Positions 21,987 to 34,048 are shown, numbered from the stretch's first letter. The stretch: DNA of 64,000 nucleotides from Rhynchopus euleeides (GCA_963210315.1 OY723244.1:1178001-1242000), one strand, 5' to 3'. Numbers and translations are program-made. Notes: a model not told the origin generated them from the letters alone.

Positions 21987-23155
21987 GGCATACTTGTACC
22001 CCCATATGGGGAAGGCCAAAAATATGGGGAAAATATGGGGGGAATATGGGGGGTTTTTCAAGTCCTGTTCCCCCATATTTCCCCCATATGGGGGATATAT
22101 GGGGGAAAACCCAGGGGTTCCTCAGGTGGAAGCAGTCAGCAAACAGTTCTCTTCGTTCTGCTTTTCACAGGGTGTGAAGTCAGCCACTGACAGGGGACGT
22201 CTAGCACCTTGCAGAGCCATCTCACCTCGTCGCTTTCTGCAGAGAGGAAACGCCCGGCTGAAGTGCTCGAGTCAGACCACAAAAGGTGCTGTGAGAGTGC
22301 CGACCGCCACTTTCTTCAAGTCTGAGTAGCGGTCATCAGAGCATGCTGTCCAGTAGTCCTGTCTTTGCTGGCAGAACAGTTGCGTCCTGCAGCCAGTCCT
22401 TGTACTGGCCTTCACGGGTCTCATTCCACCCGGCAGATGCAGCTTGAACATGTCAAGCTGCCTGGTGACGAGCGTCGACTCCGACTTTTCGGCGCTCAGA
22501 GCGGTCAAAAGCGGCGGAAGCGCCTGACACCAGAATGCACTGCTTGTGAATTCCCTTGTCTAATTAAGGACCTCAGGGGGCAGTTCGCAATCGCAAACAC
22601 ACCAGAGGAGGAGGACAGCGAGTGTGAGAGTGAGGACTTAAACACAAGAGTGTGTGTTGTGAGGAGCTGTTAACCCTGAACGCGCTATGTGTGTCTGTGC
22701 GTATGTGTCCACCACCGCTGCCGCTGTCACTGCGGTGCCCCGCCAAACCGGGAAGCGTTTGCTCTCCGCTGCCGCTGTATCGGCGCAGGAGAGGAACAGG
22801 AGGTCGGTGCGACCCACCTGGGGGATCTTCCAGGGGGGGCCAGACCTGGCCACACCTGAACGAGCGCGCACCTCCCCAGGATCGGACTCCTGGAGGATCC
22901 CCAACAAGGCATGAGGCCGGTTTCGACGCGTACTTCGTGTGTGTCTGTGCCTGAGTGGTTTGATGTTCTCCCGTTGCAGCAGGAATACCCCCATATCCCC
23001 CATATGGGCCCCATATTTCCCCCATATTCCCCCATATTTTACCGGGTTTTCCCCATATTTTCAGCCTTTTTCCCCATATGGGGGCGGGGTTTTGAGACCC
23101 CCCATATTTCCCCCAGATTTAGGGGGTTCCCCATATGGGGGGACAAGTATGCCTA
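21985..23155. mobile_element. TA-bounded DNA transposon 2 with CCATATGG arrays
   Basis: The left end TAGGCATACTTGT and the right end ACAAGTATGCCTA are exact inverted copies. Both subterminal regions (22000-22115 and 22988-23140) are packed with CCCCATATGGGG-type palindromes. Total 1171 bp. Its left TA is the same dinucleotide as the right TA of element 1, and its right TA is the left TA of element 3. The interior has no recognisable transposase. Confidence 0.8.
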
Positions 23156-23733
23156 GGGCAGTGCTTGCAGAATACGCGTATTCTTCGAAAAACCCAAAAT
23201 CTGCATACGTGCATACGTATGAATACGCATACGGCTCGAATACGCATACGGCTGGCAGGTCACAGGTGGAGGAGAGTGGGCCCAGTGCCTGTGCGCGTCC
23301 TGTCGTCCTGTGGGCTAGGTTCTCAGTGCGCAGTGGGCCCACGTACCTTGGGTCGGGGAAAGCCCATATGTATGGGCCGGGCCCGACGGCCCACTTGGCT
23401 CCTGTACCAAAGTACTTGGTACATGTACCTAGGCCCGGATGGACCCAAAATCTGATTTTCCCCCAACGGCCAAATCTGGCTCTCTGGGTGCGCATATGTC
23501 CCAAAAATGTGTTTCCGGGCATTTTTTGGGCACAGTCGCGACGTTGTTCGTGCCAGAACAGCAGGAGGCGCAGTGGGCAGGCACCAACGAGTGGCATGTG
23601 TAGGGGAAGCCCTGCCTGGCAGCGTACAGTGCAAAAGTATTAACAGACGTATGCAAGCGTTTTTCCGAAATCTGCATACGTGCATACGTATGAATACGCA
23701 TACGTATGCCCGTATTCGGCGAGCACTGCCCTA
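23154..23733. mobile_element. TA-bounded DNA transposon 3 with GCATACGTATGC arrays
   Basis: The left end TAGGGCAGTGCTTGC and, inverted, the right end TAGGGCAGTGCTCGC define about 580 bp. Both subterminal zones (23170-23250 and 23668-23720) carry GCATACGTATGC-like palindromes and GAATACG. Non-coding, hence non-autonomous. It abuts element 2, sharing one TA. Confidence 0.8.
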
Positions 23734-24419
23734 GGGGGGGGGGGGGGGGGAGGAGAAGTTTGACTGCTCTTTGGAACAGTTTCTGGCAGAACACCACACA
23801 GAAAAAAGGGACGAATTTTATTAAAATTTGGCATTTTTTTTGGGCTTTGCCGCCTTTTTGTTTCGCATTTCCGCACACTTCAATGTGGGGTGGATCGAAG
23901 GAAGGGGGGAATGGGGACAGTGTGGGGATGGGAAGGGGGGCGGGGAGGGGGGTATATTTTGACACAACCTCGTTATTTTTTTTTGGGGGGGGGGGGGGGG
24001 CGGGGCAGGGGAGGGGGCGAGAAGAGCATTGTTTTGCTCGTCTTCTCGGCCCTCCTTTTGCGCCACTCCTTACTCACTGCACCACCACCAGGGAGTGAGG
24101 GTGTGTGGGCGAGTCACGCCTCTGACACTTTCCCCTCCCCTAAAATTGTTTGTCCTGTTTCTAGCGCCACCGTTTTGTCGCATTTTTTTTGTTTTTCCAT
24201 TTGATCCGTTGTTGCTGTTCTAAGCAGTGTACCAAGCTGGCTGCTGCTTCCGCTGTTTGTTGTTTTTGTTGTTGTTTTTCCGTTTGTCTTTTTATTTTTT
24301 TTTGCAATTTTGTTGATCAGATTGACGTGTTGTGTTGCCCCCCCCCCCCCCACCACCACCCCCTGCTGCATTTGGCTCTTTCACCCTTCTTCTCTTTACT
24401 CGGCTTCACCCCCCCCCCC
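23734..24419. other. No gene seen
   Basis: G-rich and T-rich runs, a poly-G stretch, and unique sequence without a supported frame. Confidence 0.5.
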
Positions 24420-25571
24420 TAGGGGGGGTCAAATGGGGGTGACAAACACGATTTTTCAAAAAACCGGCGCAGAGGCCCCAAAGCCCCCGTAAACCCTCCA
24501 AACCCCCCCAGATCGGTCCGGAAACCCATCGAACCCCACTTTTCCACCATTCCGGGCACCTCAGGTGCCCGAATTGGGGTACCTAAATTTTGTGCCACCG
24601 TTTGGTACCGGACAGTGCCACTGTGTGGGAGGTTGGAAAAGAAAATGCCCCAACACACCACATCTGAGGGTTGCAATGCATGTTGCTTGCCAACCACGTC
24701 ATCCGGTGGGTGTCAGGCGCTATGTAGGTGGCATGAGCCAGGTCTTCGATGTGTTCTGGCTTGTATATGTACCTCCCTGCCTGCGGCACAGGCACTGCCT
24801 TTGTCCCCCACACCAGCCACAGAGAGCGTATTGTACTCGGTCCACGGTTGCTGATTCATTGTGATGCGTTGTATCCTCGAGTGAACGTCACACACTAGTG
24901 GCACCACCACCCGCCATCCGAGAGCTGTATTGACTTTGCGCCCTTCCGTTGCATTCACCTCGCCACGCATATTGCACCGTTCAGTACCAGTGCTCTTGGG
25001 CCAGGCAAAGTAGACCGCAGCAACTACCAATTCTGGCACAATGGGTACCACGACAGCGCACTTCGTGTGTTCCCGGAATGTACAGCTCGTGTTGCAACAG
25101 TCGTTGTCAACACATCCCGGTTGTGGAGCACTGCTGCACAGGAATCACACGACCATCTGGACTTGTTCCGTACCTACAGGCAGCCTCCCGGTGCATGGTG
25201 GCAGGGAGGTACATATACAAGCCAGAACTCATCGAAGACCTGGCTAATGCCACCTACATAGCGCCTGACACCCACCGGATGACGTGGTTGGCAAGCAACA
25301 TGCATTGCAACCCTCAGATGTGGTGTGTTGGGGCATTTTCTTTTCCAACCTCCCACACAGTGGCACTGTCCGGTACCAAACGGTGGCACAAAATTTAGGT
25401 ACCCCAATTCGGGCACCTGAGGTGCCCGGAATGGTGGAAAAGTGGGGTTCGATGGGTTTCCGGACCGATCTGGGGGGGTTTGGAGGGTTTACGGGGGCTT
25501 TGGGGCCTCTGCGCCGGTTTTTTGAAAAATCGTGTTTGTCCACGTAAAAGGGTGGCATTTGACCCCCCCTA
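24420..25571. mobile_element. Foldback DNA transposon with ~360-bp inverted arms
   Basis: The left arm (24420-24782) and right arm (25201-25571) are long inverted copies with few mismatches. Outer ends are TAGGGGGGGTCAAATG and its complement, similar to transposon 1. The 420-bp centre includes a 113-codon minus-strand frame (24713-25051) with no recognised motif. C runs flank both sides, so only TA can be proposed as the target duplication. The matching arms suggest recent insertion or gene conversion between arms. Confidence 0.85.
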
Positions 25572-27987
25572 CCCCCCCCCCCCCCACCCCCCCTCCCTCA
25601 AAGTGCTTGCCACCGTGCCGCTGGCGCGCTGCCTCCCCGACCCCAACCCCCCCCCCCCCCCCTCGTGCAGCTCCAGCTAATGCGATCGTCAGCCAAAAAG
25701 GAAACGGCACGTGGAAGCTTTCGACATCTCTCTCTCTCTCTTTTCCACCAACCCTCTCCTATCCCACAGCAACACTCCCTACCCCCTCCCCCCCCCCCCT
25801 GTTGCCTCTTCGCATGCCCGAGGAAGACTTGGATGGGTGAAGCCCTCCGGCCCTCCGTGTGTACCCCCCCCCCTCCCCCTCCCTCTCACATCATCCACAT
25901 GCATGCCCTCTCCTCTCTCCTGGGGGGGGGGGGGGGCCTCCATCCATCGGATTTTACCCGTTTTTCTTCCTTTTCTTCTTCTTCTTCTCTCTTTGAAACC
26001 CCCCCCCCCTCCCCCCCCGGTGCAACAATAATTTGAGAGGGGCTCAAATAGGAGGGCGATGCGTTTGATGCCCCAGACACCCCCTCCCGCCCTCACCCCA
26101 CCTCTGTATGACGGGAAGGGGAACCGGGGGGAAGCGAGTTCCGTAACCCCCCCCCCCCCCCCCGCCCCCACCCCTCTTCCCTCTTCCCTCAAGAGTGTGT
26201 TGGGAGAATTGGTTTTTTTTCCCCTTCGAAAAACTCTTGACAGTCAAAAAAAAACCCCCCACCCCCCTCCCGCCCCATACGCTCGCTCTGGGGCTTGTTG
26301 ACCTCTGATTTTTTTTTGGAAAAGGCAAATTCTATTGATGATTTTTCGCTCCCTCACCCGTCATCCCTCGAGGTCTGCTGGGTTTTGTGAGGGGGGGAAA
26401 ACAGCGAGGGAAAAAAACAACAACGAACTGCTGGATTCAAAGAGGAGGTTGCACGCCCCATCTCCTCCCAATTATCTTGTTTTTTTTGATTGCGAGAATC
26501 CAGGCCGTTCGCTATCGTTCACAGATCCCGTGTGGGGTGGACGAAGTTTTATTTGGGATTTTGGGATTTTGAGATTTTTTTAACCACAGGGAGGCGCCCC
26601 TCGGGGGCGCTTCGCGCCCCCTCGGGAGGTACACATTGGCTACCTCTCCTTGAGAGGGCAGATCGCTGCACTTCTGGCAAGGCTGTTAGTACCTCCGGAG
26701 GCACTAATAACCTTGCTTATGAGCGAAACGCCCGTGGATTGGCAGGGACCGCTGTGCCACACAGTTCGGCTGCCAGGGGGGTCTGGGGGGCGGAGCCCCC
26801 CAGCCGCCGGAGGCCACGGTAGTGAACATCTGTTCATTGCGGATGGACAGATTCATGTAACTTGAAAGGACTTGGGCACCAGACATACGCCACAGGGGGT
26901 CTGGGCGGAGCAATACATCGTACTTTGGGGAAGGTCGTTGTGGTCTCCTTCTGACACTTCCTTCCTCGTGCATTCCCCATCCCCTGAGCCTCATGATCCC
27001 GTGGGCTCTTTCACCACCCACCCCCCCTTCGGTGGGTGGGGGCCGAGCCCAGAATTTTTTTATCCCGACTTCGTCCCCTTGGGCGAAGTTGTTGGGCGAA
27101 GTTGGGACGAAGTAAATCTGAAGATTTATTTTTTTAGCGAAGTTGGGCCCAACTTCGCCCCGAGCGAACGGCCTGTGCGAGAAGGTGATGGGTGACTTGC
27201 TTTTCCATTCACTTTCGACGATCAAACCCCCCCCCCCCCCCCCATCCCCCCACATATATCTTGTTTTTGAACTGAAGGGGCGATCATCCTTTTGATTCCC
27301 TCTACTTTTTGTTCACTACCCCCGGGGTGTGTGTGTGTGACCATTATCTCGTTCAAAATATTTTTGGATGTCACGGCCTGCATGCCCCTGTCTAGTCGGG
27401 GTGATATGTTAGGTCTTGGGCGCCAAAAAAAAACATGAAGAATGGACAGCTGCGCCTGACAGCTCTGTGAGTCACACTCAAGCTGTAGCTACCCTGCTCC
27501 GACAAGGGTTCGGGGCAAATCACACAAACTGCCTGATGAAGAAGGGGAAATTTTCCCCCCTTTTTTTTCAATCGCCCCTTTTTACCGTTCAAAAAAAATA
27601 CACCTTTTCAAAGCAACAAAAAAAAGCGGGTGGTACATCTACAGGCGCTTTTCTGTACAGGGCCATATATATTGTACCGCCCCACCCCCCACCCCACCCC
27701 CCCACACCCCCGCGCCCCTCTTCCTCCCACCACCCCCCTACCAAAAGGTATGGGTTGGCAGCCACAGCGGTACAAAAAAAAATGTCAGCGGCAGGGATGC
27801 CTGCTCCCACCCACCCACCCCCACACACCCCCCACTACCACTCCCATCCCTCTGTATATCCCCAGCAGCAGCAAGTGCAAGTCTGGGTTTCATGTCTCTG
27901 CGCTGCCTCTGAACACACACGCCCACACAAGGGGCAGCTGACTCGAGTGATTTTGCCCGGATTTGGCGCACAAACAACAGCCTTATC
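25572..27987. other. Intergenic DNA with polypyrimidine tracts and short palindromes
   Basis: Mostly C/T tracts without a gene. Notable pieces: a palindrome around CCTCCGGAGG (about 26686-26707), the GC-rich block 26768-26834 shared inverted with 5811-5872, a perfect 22-bp palindrome at 27137-27158 (core TTGGGCCCAA) and the 27178-27237 block shared with 4427-4480. CCACC/CCCAC runs fill 27670-27870. Confidence 0.55.
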
Positions 27988-28238
27988 TTTTGCACATAAC
28001 ACACCTGTGTGGTACGGGAAATGCTACGAGGAACGCGATGGACTCGGGACTGCTGCTGGCCTCTCTTGCTATGGTTTACTTATGTTTCGTGCTCCACCTG
28101 CTCCACCTCATTCTGCACTTCAGATGATCCACTTCACGTGGGTTACGGGGTTTGGGACAACGATGATATGTTGTGTCCGACGACAAGGTAAGGTAAGCTC
28201 ATCGAGGTACACCAAACCGGAGTTGTCAAATCAAAAAA
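27988..28238 (+). repeat. Duplicated block A, first copy
   Basis: About 250 bp that recur almost identically at 32437-32687, in the same orientation. Together with block B (32381 and 32744) the order is A, 4.1-kb insert, B, A, short spacer, B. Confidence 0.9.
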
Positions 28239-28289
28239 GACACACCGCCCGAGAGGCAATTGGTGTGACACAACAGCGATGACACAACC

Positions 28290-29060
28290 ACTCTGCCCGA
28301 GGGGGCGCGTTTTTAGCGACCGAGACCTCCTCTCCTGACTGAGGGACACACGATCTGACCGTCCGAGAGACGCAGCATTCTACCCTGCCCGAGGGGCACC
28401 CACTCTCCTGACCGAGAGACACGCAGTCTTGCCCGAGGGGCACCTGGTTTCCTGACCGAGACAATATTCTGCCCGAGGGGCACTCACTCTCCCGACCGAG
28501 AGACACGCAGTTTTGCCCGAGGGGCACCTGTTCTCCTGACCGAGACAATATTCTGCCCGAGGGGCACCCACTCTCCCGACCGAGAGACGCAGCATCTCGC
28601 CCGAGGGGCACCTGTTCTCCTGACCGAGACAAAACATTTGCCCGAGGGGCACCCACTCTCCCGACCGAGAGACACGCAGTCTTGCCCGAGGGGCACCTGT
28701 TCTCCTGACCGAGACAATATTCTGCCCGAGGGGCATCCACTCTCCCGACCGAGAGACGCAGCATCTCGCCCGAGGGGCACCTGTTCTCCTGACCGAGACA
28801 ATATTCTGCCCGAGGGGCACTCACTCTCCCGACCGAGAGACACGCAGTTTTGCCCGAGGGGCACCCGTTATCCTGACCGAGACAAAACTATGCCCGAGGG
28901 GCACCCACTCTCCCGACCGAGAGACGCAGCATCTCGCCCGAGGGGCACCTGTTCTCCTGACCGAGACAAAAATTTTGCCCGAGGGGCACCCGCTCTCCCG
29001 ACCGAGAGATACACAATCTTGCCCGAGGGGCACCAAATCCCGACCGAGAAGACGACCCTC
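28290..29060. repeat. Minisatellite 1: TGCCCGAGGGGCACC / CCGACCGAGA units
   Basis: Units of about 40 and 44 bases alternate, giving a higher-order repeat near 84 bp. Each unit contains the short inverted repeat TGCCC-GAG-GGGCA and a CC(T/C)GACCGAGA motif. Because few stops arise, long frames appear on both strands (for example 28231-28824 minus), but these are products of the repeat and I do not call them genes. Confidence 0.9.
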
Positions 29061-29069
29061 ACACCATGC

Positions 29070-29504
29070 TCGTGTCAGGTCTCAAGAGGGCCGAAGCCGC
29101 GGTTGAGGACAACAACACCCCCACGCACTGGTTCTAATAAATGACGGCGAGGTGCACGGGGGGATCAGCACGAAGGAGGGGCGCAAAAAGATGGGGATGA
29201 TGACGCCGTGGTGTTCAAGGTGGTCCTCCGCCGCTTATGAACGTGACAGCGGGACAGCGCTGCGCCCGTGGCCGCAGCGGATTGAGGACATTCCCATCAG
29301 CCATCGAGACTATCACCGCGCCTCGCCGAAAACCTGCTTCACGCTTGATCGCGCTCAAGGTTTCCAAACGCATACTTCAGCTGGAGGTTCCGTCACAGAG
29401 GCGCTGACAAAGGCGGGACCAAGAGCAACAGTCGGGTGCTGATAAATGGGTCGATACTGATGCAGCAAAGTGACGTCAGTGATATCCAACTCCTACTTTC
29501 CTGA
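29070..29504. other. Unique island between two minisatellites
   Basis: About 430 bp of non-repetitive sequence; frames up to 96 codons without a recognised motif. Confidence 0.4.
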
Positions 29505-30300
29505 CCGAGACACGATCTTGCCGAGGAGCATCGGACCGAGACACCCACTTCTGCCTGAGGGGCACCTAGCCGAGACGCATTTTTCCTGCCCGAGGGGCAT
29601 CTCGCCGAGACATTACCTGCCTGAGGGGCACCTGGCCACGACATACCTACAGCTTACGCTTGCGGGGCACCCTGCCTGAGGAGCACCTGGCCAAGACATA
29701 CATTTCCGCCTACGAGGCACCCTGCCCGAGGGGCACCTGGTCAAGACACACACTTCCGCCTACGGGGCACCCTGCCCGAGGGGCACCTGGCCAAGACAGA
29801 CACCTCTGCCTACGAGGCACCCTGCCCGAGGGGCACCTGGCCAAGACATACACTTCCGCCTACGAGGCACCCTGCCCGAGGGGCACCTGGCCAAGACATA
29901 CACTTCCGCCTACGAGGCACCCTGCCCGAGGGGCACCTGGCCAAGACAGACACTTCCGCCTACGAGGCACCCTGCCCGAGGGGCACCTGGCCAAGACATA
30001 CACTTCCGCCTACGAGGCACCCTGCCCGAGGGGCACCTGGTCAAGACATACATTTCCGCCTACGGGGCACCCTGCCTGAGGGGCATCTGGCCGCGACATA
30101 CATTTCCGCCTACGGGGCACCCTGCCTGAGGGGCACCTGGCCAAGACGCACATTCATGCCCGAGGGACACCGGGCCGAGACATTACATTCCCTGCCTGAG
30201 GGACACCTGGCCGAGACACATTCCTGCCGAGGGGCACTCACTCCCGACCGCGAGACGCAGGATTTTGCCTGAGGGGCACCTCCTCTCCTGACCGAGACAC
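29505..30300. repeat. Minisatellite 2: 50-bp units with the same TGCCCGAGGGGCACC core
   Basis: From about 29660 to 30170 the unit is exactly 50 bp (CCTACGAGGCACC, then TGCCCGAGGGGCACC, then TGGCCAAGACA); the ends are more irregular. The core is shared with minisatellite 1, so the two arrays have a common origin but different periods. Confidence 0.9.
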
Positions 30301-30430
30301 AACCCCGCCCAGCACAGTGCCGAGGGGCATTTACGCTTTCGACTGGAATACCGAGCCTGACCCGGGGAGACACAATCGTGCCACAATCGTGAGGGGCATA
30401 CTCTCTTGATTGAGAAATACACCTTTTTTG

Positions 30431-32380
30431 CCCGAGCGACGGCACCTGAAGGCGGAAGGGTGGCCTGTCACACACAGCCTGCCAGATCCAGCTCGAGCAC
30501 GGTGACGCGACGTGAGCTTTCCGAGGGCGACAGTTTTCGTGTACCAATGCAACGCCCCCGGACACGCCCCCGAGAAGCCGGCACGTCTGTCGTGCCCAGC
30601 TTATCTGCGCGAATGCCGACTACGCGCACCCCGGCGTCAAGCGGATGCCCGCACACGCCCCAAGCGGGGCATACTCCGTCGAAGCATAGTCTCCCTGCCG
30701 GGGGACACACATTCAAGCCTGCATTATTTACAGGGGTCAGGGGGAGTTCCGGGCGTCTGTGGCCCGGTGTTGAGACGTACGACCTCACAGTTCCATGCAG
30801 GGAAGGGGAGCTGCTGACTGGACACCTGCGAGGTGCCGTGGGACATACACAGAGATCAGGTATCCAACACAGCCGAGACGCTCTCCCAAGCTGCACTGCT
30901 CGGGGAGCAAAAGAAGCAGCGACTGAGAGACGCGTCCGCATCGCCTGTGTCAGCGGTGCCGCCGCTGAGGGGGTCCACCGAAACCGCAGCCATGGCAGCG
31001 GGCCGAGATCATTCCACAAGGTTGGGGGGCAGTCGGCCAGTCTTCCCGAGTACCCAGCAGCCTACTCGACAAGCCCGAACAGCGACTGCAGCGTGCGACA
31101 AGCTCCGGTCCGCGGGGACTCACCTCTCTCATTAAGAAGGCGACTCCGAGAATCCTTCTGGCATGCCCACACCTCCAGGGCCTCGAATTTCCTCACGCAC
31201 CGGGAAATACGCCCTCCACACTGAGTCCGGGCGTTACCACTGAATCGACGCCACGTGGGGCCACAGGGCCTCCGTTTGATGCGCTGTCTACGAGGCGGGC
31301 GATGGGGCAGGTACAGTGGGGATCAGCCCAGTGGGAAGGGGGCCGCAGGAACGTGTTGTCCACCGCTCGAGCGGAGTTCAGGAGACGACAGTGCGCGCGA
31401 TCGCCCTCTTTCACCCAGAAGGGCCGGCACCTCTCACACCTACCCCTGGGCACTCCATGCAGCGTCTCCAGTGCGCCATGAAGAGGCGCGTTGGGCTTCA
31501 CCCCGCAACTCGCTCGCAGCCAGCGAAGACCGGAGAGGACACAGAGAGCCACAGAGCGATCGAGATCACGCCGGAAATCACCGGGTGTTGGCCGGGCTCC
31601 CGAAGGGCGAGAGTTTAAGACGGCCGGACAGTAGACTGCTGCGGAGGAGCTGGGAGGCGAGTTTCAGACTGTGATTTCTCGATCCGCCGAGCCCTGTCCC
31701 CAGGCGAGAGCTGCCGGGTCATGGTGGCTGAATATGCACGAGCGTCGCGGTGGTGGTGCTGGGAGCGCACCAGAGGACTGTCACGCTGAGGGGCTGGGCA
31801 TGGCCACTGACTACCTGGATACGGCCGTCTCAGTGCATCGCCCGGGGTGCAAAACGACATCGAGGATGTCAGGAAGAAGGGTCATGTGGGCACACACCAA
31901 TATGTCGGAGACGTGAAGAAGCCTCGAGGGGAAGGGTTCCCCAGGGGATGGAGGATCCCGAAGAGGTACAGGGTGAGGATTCAAATACCCGGAGTGGGAA
32001 ACGCACCAGACGTCGGGGGTCAGCCAAGAGCGGGTGGTTGCAGCACAGGCGGGGCTGTGTGCAACCTTTGCCCCCTTAGTTTCGCCGGGTTGAGACGCAT
32101 CAACTCTCTCGCCGGGTGCGGCAACTGGAGAGACAGGCATGTTGTCGATAGGGCACACCAAGAATCACGAGGCTGACCACACGACGGCGGCACACGGCCG
32201 AGGCAGGCGGATCCCCTCAGCGAGTGAGGTTCGATCGTTTTCCGTACAAGGTGCTCGTGACAACGTAGAAAGCGGTACATTACCATCGGAGGGATGCATA
32301 CGATGGGCGACGGAGCCTGATCACTTCAATAGTAGACCGTTCGCGCGGCGTCCCTAAGTCCTTGGGTCCTAAGGGTCCTG
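30431..32380. other. GC-rich unique DNA, no gene supported
   Basis: Several overlapping frames (such as 30406-31224 plus and 30468-31019 minus) exist in GC-rich sequence, but none has a recognisable motif and no strand dominates. Together with the minisatellites it is the part of the 4.1-kb insert absent from the second A-B copy. Confidence 0.4.
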
Positions 32381-32440
32381 GGTGGAAGCGTCCAATGCAA
32401 CACTCACAGCATAGAGGCCAAGTGTTTCTCGTAGTATTTT
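32381..32440 (+). repeat. Duplicated block B, first copy
   Basis: Sixty bases starting GGTGGAAGCGTCC, repeated at 32744-32803. Here it joins directly to the second copy of block A. Confidence 0.9.
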
Positions 32441-32687
32441 GCACATAACACACCTGTGTGGTACGGGAAATGCTACGAGGAACGCGATGGACTCGGGACT
32501 GCTGCTGGCCTCTCTTGCTATGGTTTACTTATGTTTCGTGCTCCACCTGCTCCACCTCATTCTGCACTTCAGATGATCCACTTCACGTGGGTTACGGGGT
32601 TTGGGACAACGATGATATGTTGTGTCCGACGACAAGGTAAGGTAAGCTCATCGAGGTACACCAAACCGGAGTTGTCAAATCAAAAAA
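32437..32687 (+). repeat. Duplicated block A, second copy
   Basis: Near-identical to 27988-28238. It is followed by a poly-G stretch and about 40 bases, then block B at 32744. Confidence 0.9.
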
Positions 32688-32743
32688 AAAATATGGGGGG
32701 GGGGGGGGGGTTTCAAAGTGCAAGAGGTGGAGCCCGTTCAACA

Positions 32744-32803
32744 GGTGGAAGCGTCCAATGCAACACTCACAGCATAGAGGCCAAGTGTTTCTCGTAGTAT
32801 TTT
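32744..32803 (+). repeat. Duplicated block B, second copy
   Basis: Same 60 bases as 32381-32440, followed here by unique sequence leading to the gene at 32995. Confidence 0.9.
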
Positions 32804-32994
32804 TTTTTTCGTGCAGGTCGCACCGAGTGGCCCCACTGATGCTAAACTCACACACCCACCCACACCCACCCACGCAGAGCCAGTCGAAGCCTTTTTGCTT
32901 CAGGCTTCAGTGCCCCCCAGCTCGCTTGTCCCCACCCCGCTCCCCTCCCGGAGCTCCCCACGGTGCGGCACGGCCGCAACCCACACGGCACAAC

Positions 32995-33960
32995 ATGCGC
33001 CGCACCTCTGCGCTGCTCGTCGCACTGGAGCAGCAGTTCGTCTACCGCAAGGTGAAGTCGGATGGAGACCTGTCGGAAGGTATGATGATGACGATTATGA
33101 TGGCGACTTGCCAAAAACCCCCCCCTGCTGCCTAACGAGTGAAGGGTGATCATTCTTGTGCTCCCTTCAAATTCGATTTCACTACCCCCCCCCCCTCTGC
33201 TCAGCAGGCAGGCCTGCGGTAATGTGGTGAATCCCCCGTTTGCACTGATGCTGTTCCTCTCCCCCACACACACTGCCACCACACCCACACCCCCGCAGTG
33301 ACGTCTGTTATCGGCTGTGCGCAGGTGTACGCCTTGAATGCCGAGGAGCGGGAAGCAATGGATGCTGCATTTAAATACACAAAACCTGTTCAGATCACAC
33401 TGATGCCCACGTTTGACCACGCATTCCCGTCGTACTGGCGACAAGTGGAGAAGCTGGCTTACACGCACAGCCTCGACGGCGTGTTTTGCGAAGGATTTTC
33501 CGAAGACTACATCCGCCGCCCCGCTTTCGGCATCACCGAAAACGAGCAGCGGAACGTGATGGGCAGGCTGGAGTGGTGGCGCAAGCAACGAGCCCCGTGG
33601 CCCTGGGCCCTCAACTACCCGACGAAGAACCTCGGCGGGGATGTCCACAACTACAGCCAGTTCCAGCGCCTCTTCCCGCAGTACCGCCCGAAGGGGACGG
33701 AGGAGGAGGACCGGCAGCGCGTCTGGGATGCGTGGTGCAACATGCGGCGGATAACTATGGACTACCGCATCACGATAGGCGGGATGCTGTACAGCCACCG
33801 CCTGTGCCCCTACATCTCAGACCTGCTGGAGGAGGAGGGCTACCGCAAGACGGTGAAGGTGGAGTTGGAGGCGGGGTCGTCTGTCAACCACCTCTATGGT
33901 ATGCAGCAGCAAACACACTATCTGTGCCTCACCACCCCCCACCCGCCGCTGGGGTCGTGA
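32995..33960 (+). CDS. Unrecognised protein with one intron
   Basis: Exon 1 (32995-33079) encodes 28 residues starting MRRTSALLVALEQQ. A GTATGA donor and a pyrimidine-rich CCGCAG acceptor bound an intron at 33080-33298. Exon 2 continues in frame and, read through, stops at 33960 for about 248 residues in total. The exon 2 product looks like a real, charged, soluble protein (for example MPTFDHAFPSYWRQVEKL, GVFCEGFSEDYIRR, WNMRRITMDY-like stretches). I do not recognise the family. A strand-helix-strand pattern with DHAFP and FCEG faintly recalls the start of ChaN/TraB-type folds, which I do not rely on. A second donor, G|GTATGC at 33899, may lead to further exons: the large hairpin at 34049-34196 would then lie in an intron, and the C terminus given here would be wrong. 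Confidence 0.7.
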
Positions 33961-34048
33961 AGTGGCAGCAAAAACGGGAGTTGCTGCCGGAAGTTGTTCT
34001 GTTGGGACACAGTCGCCGCCCCTTTTGTGTCGACCACTCCCCAGCCTG

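Noticed and set aside
28231-29144. Long frames on both strands in the minisatellite (up to 197 codons)
   Set aside because: The protein sequences simply repeat the DNA unit; no start context, domain or strand preference supports coding.
28290-30300. CRISPR-like array of short repeats with hairpin cores
   Set aside because: Spacers are not unique, the units vary in length, no cas genes are present, and the DNA is clearly eukaryotic. It is a minisatellite.
30468-31019. 183-codon minus-strand frame as a gene
   Set aside because: No motif, overlapped by equally long plus-strand frames, and inside a repeat-rich insert.
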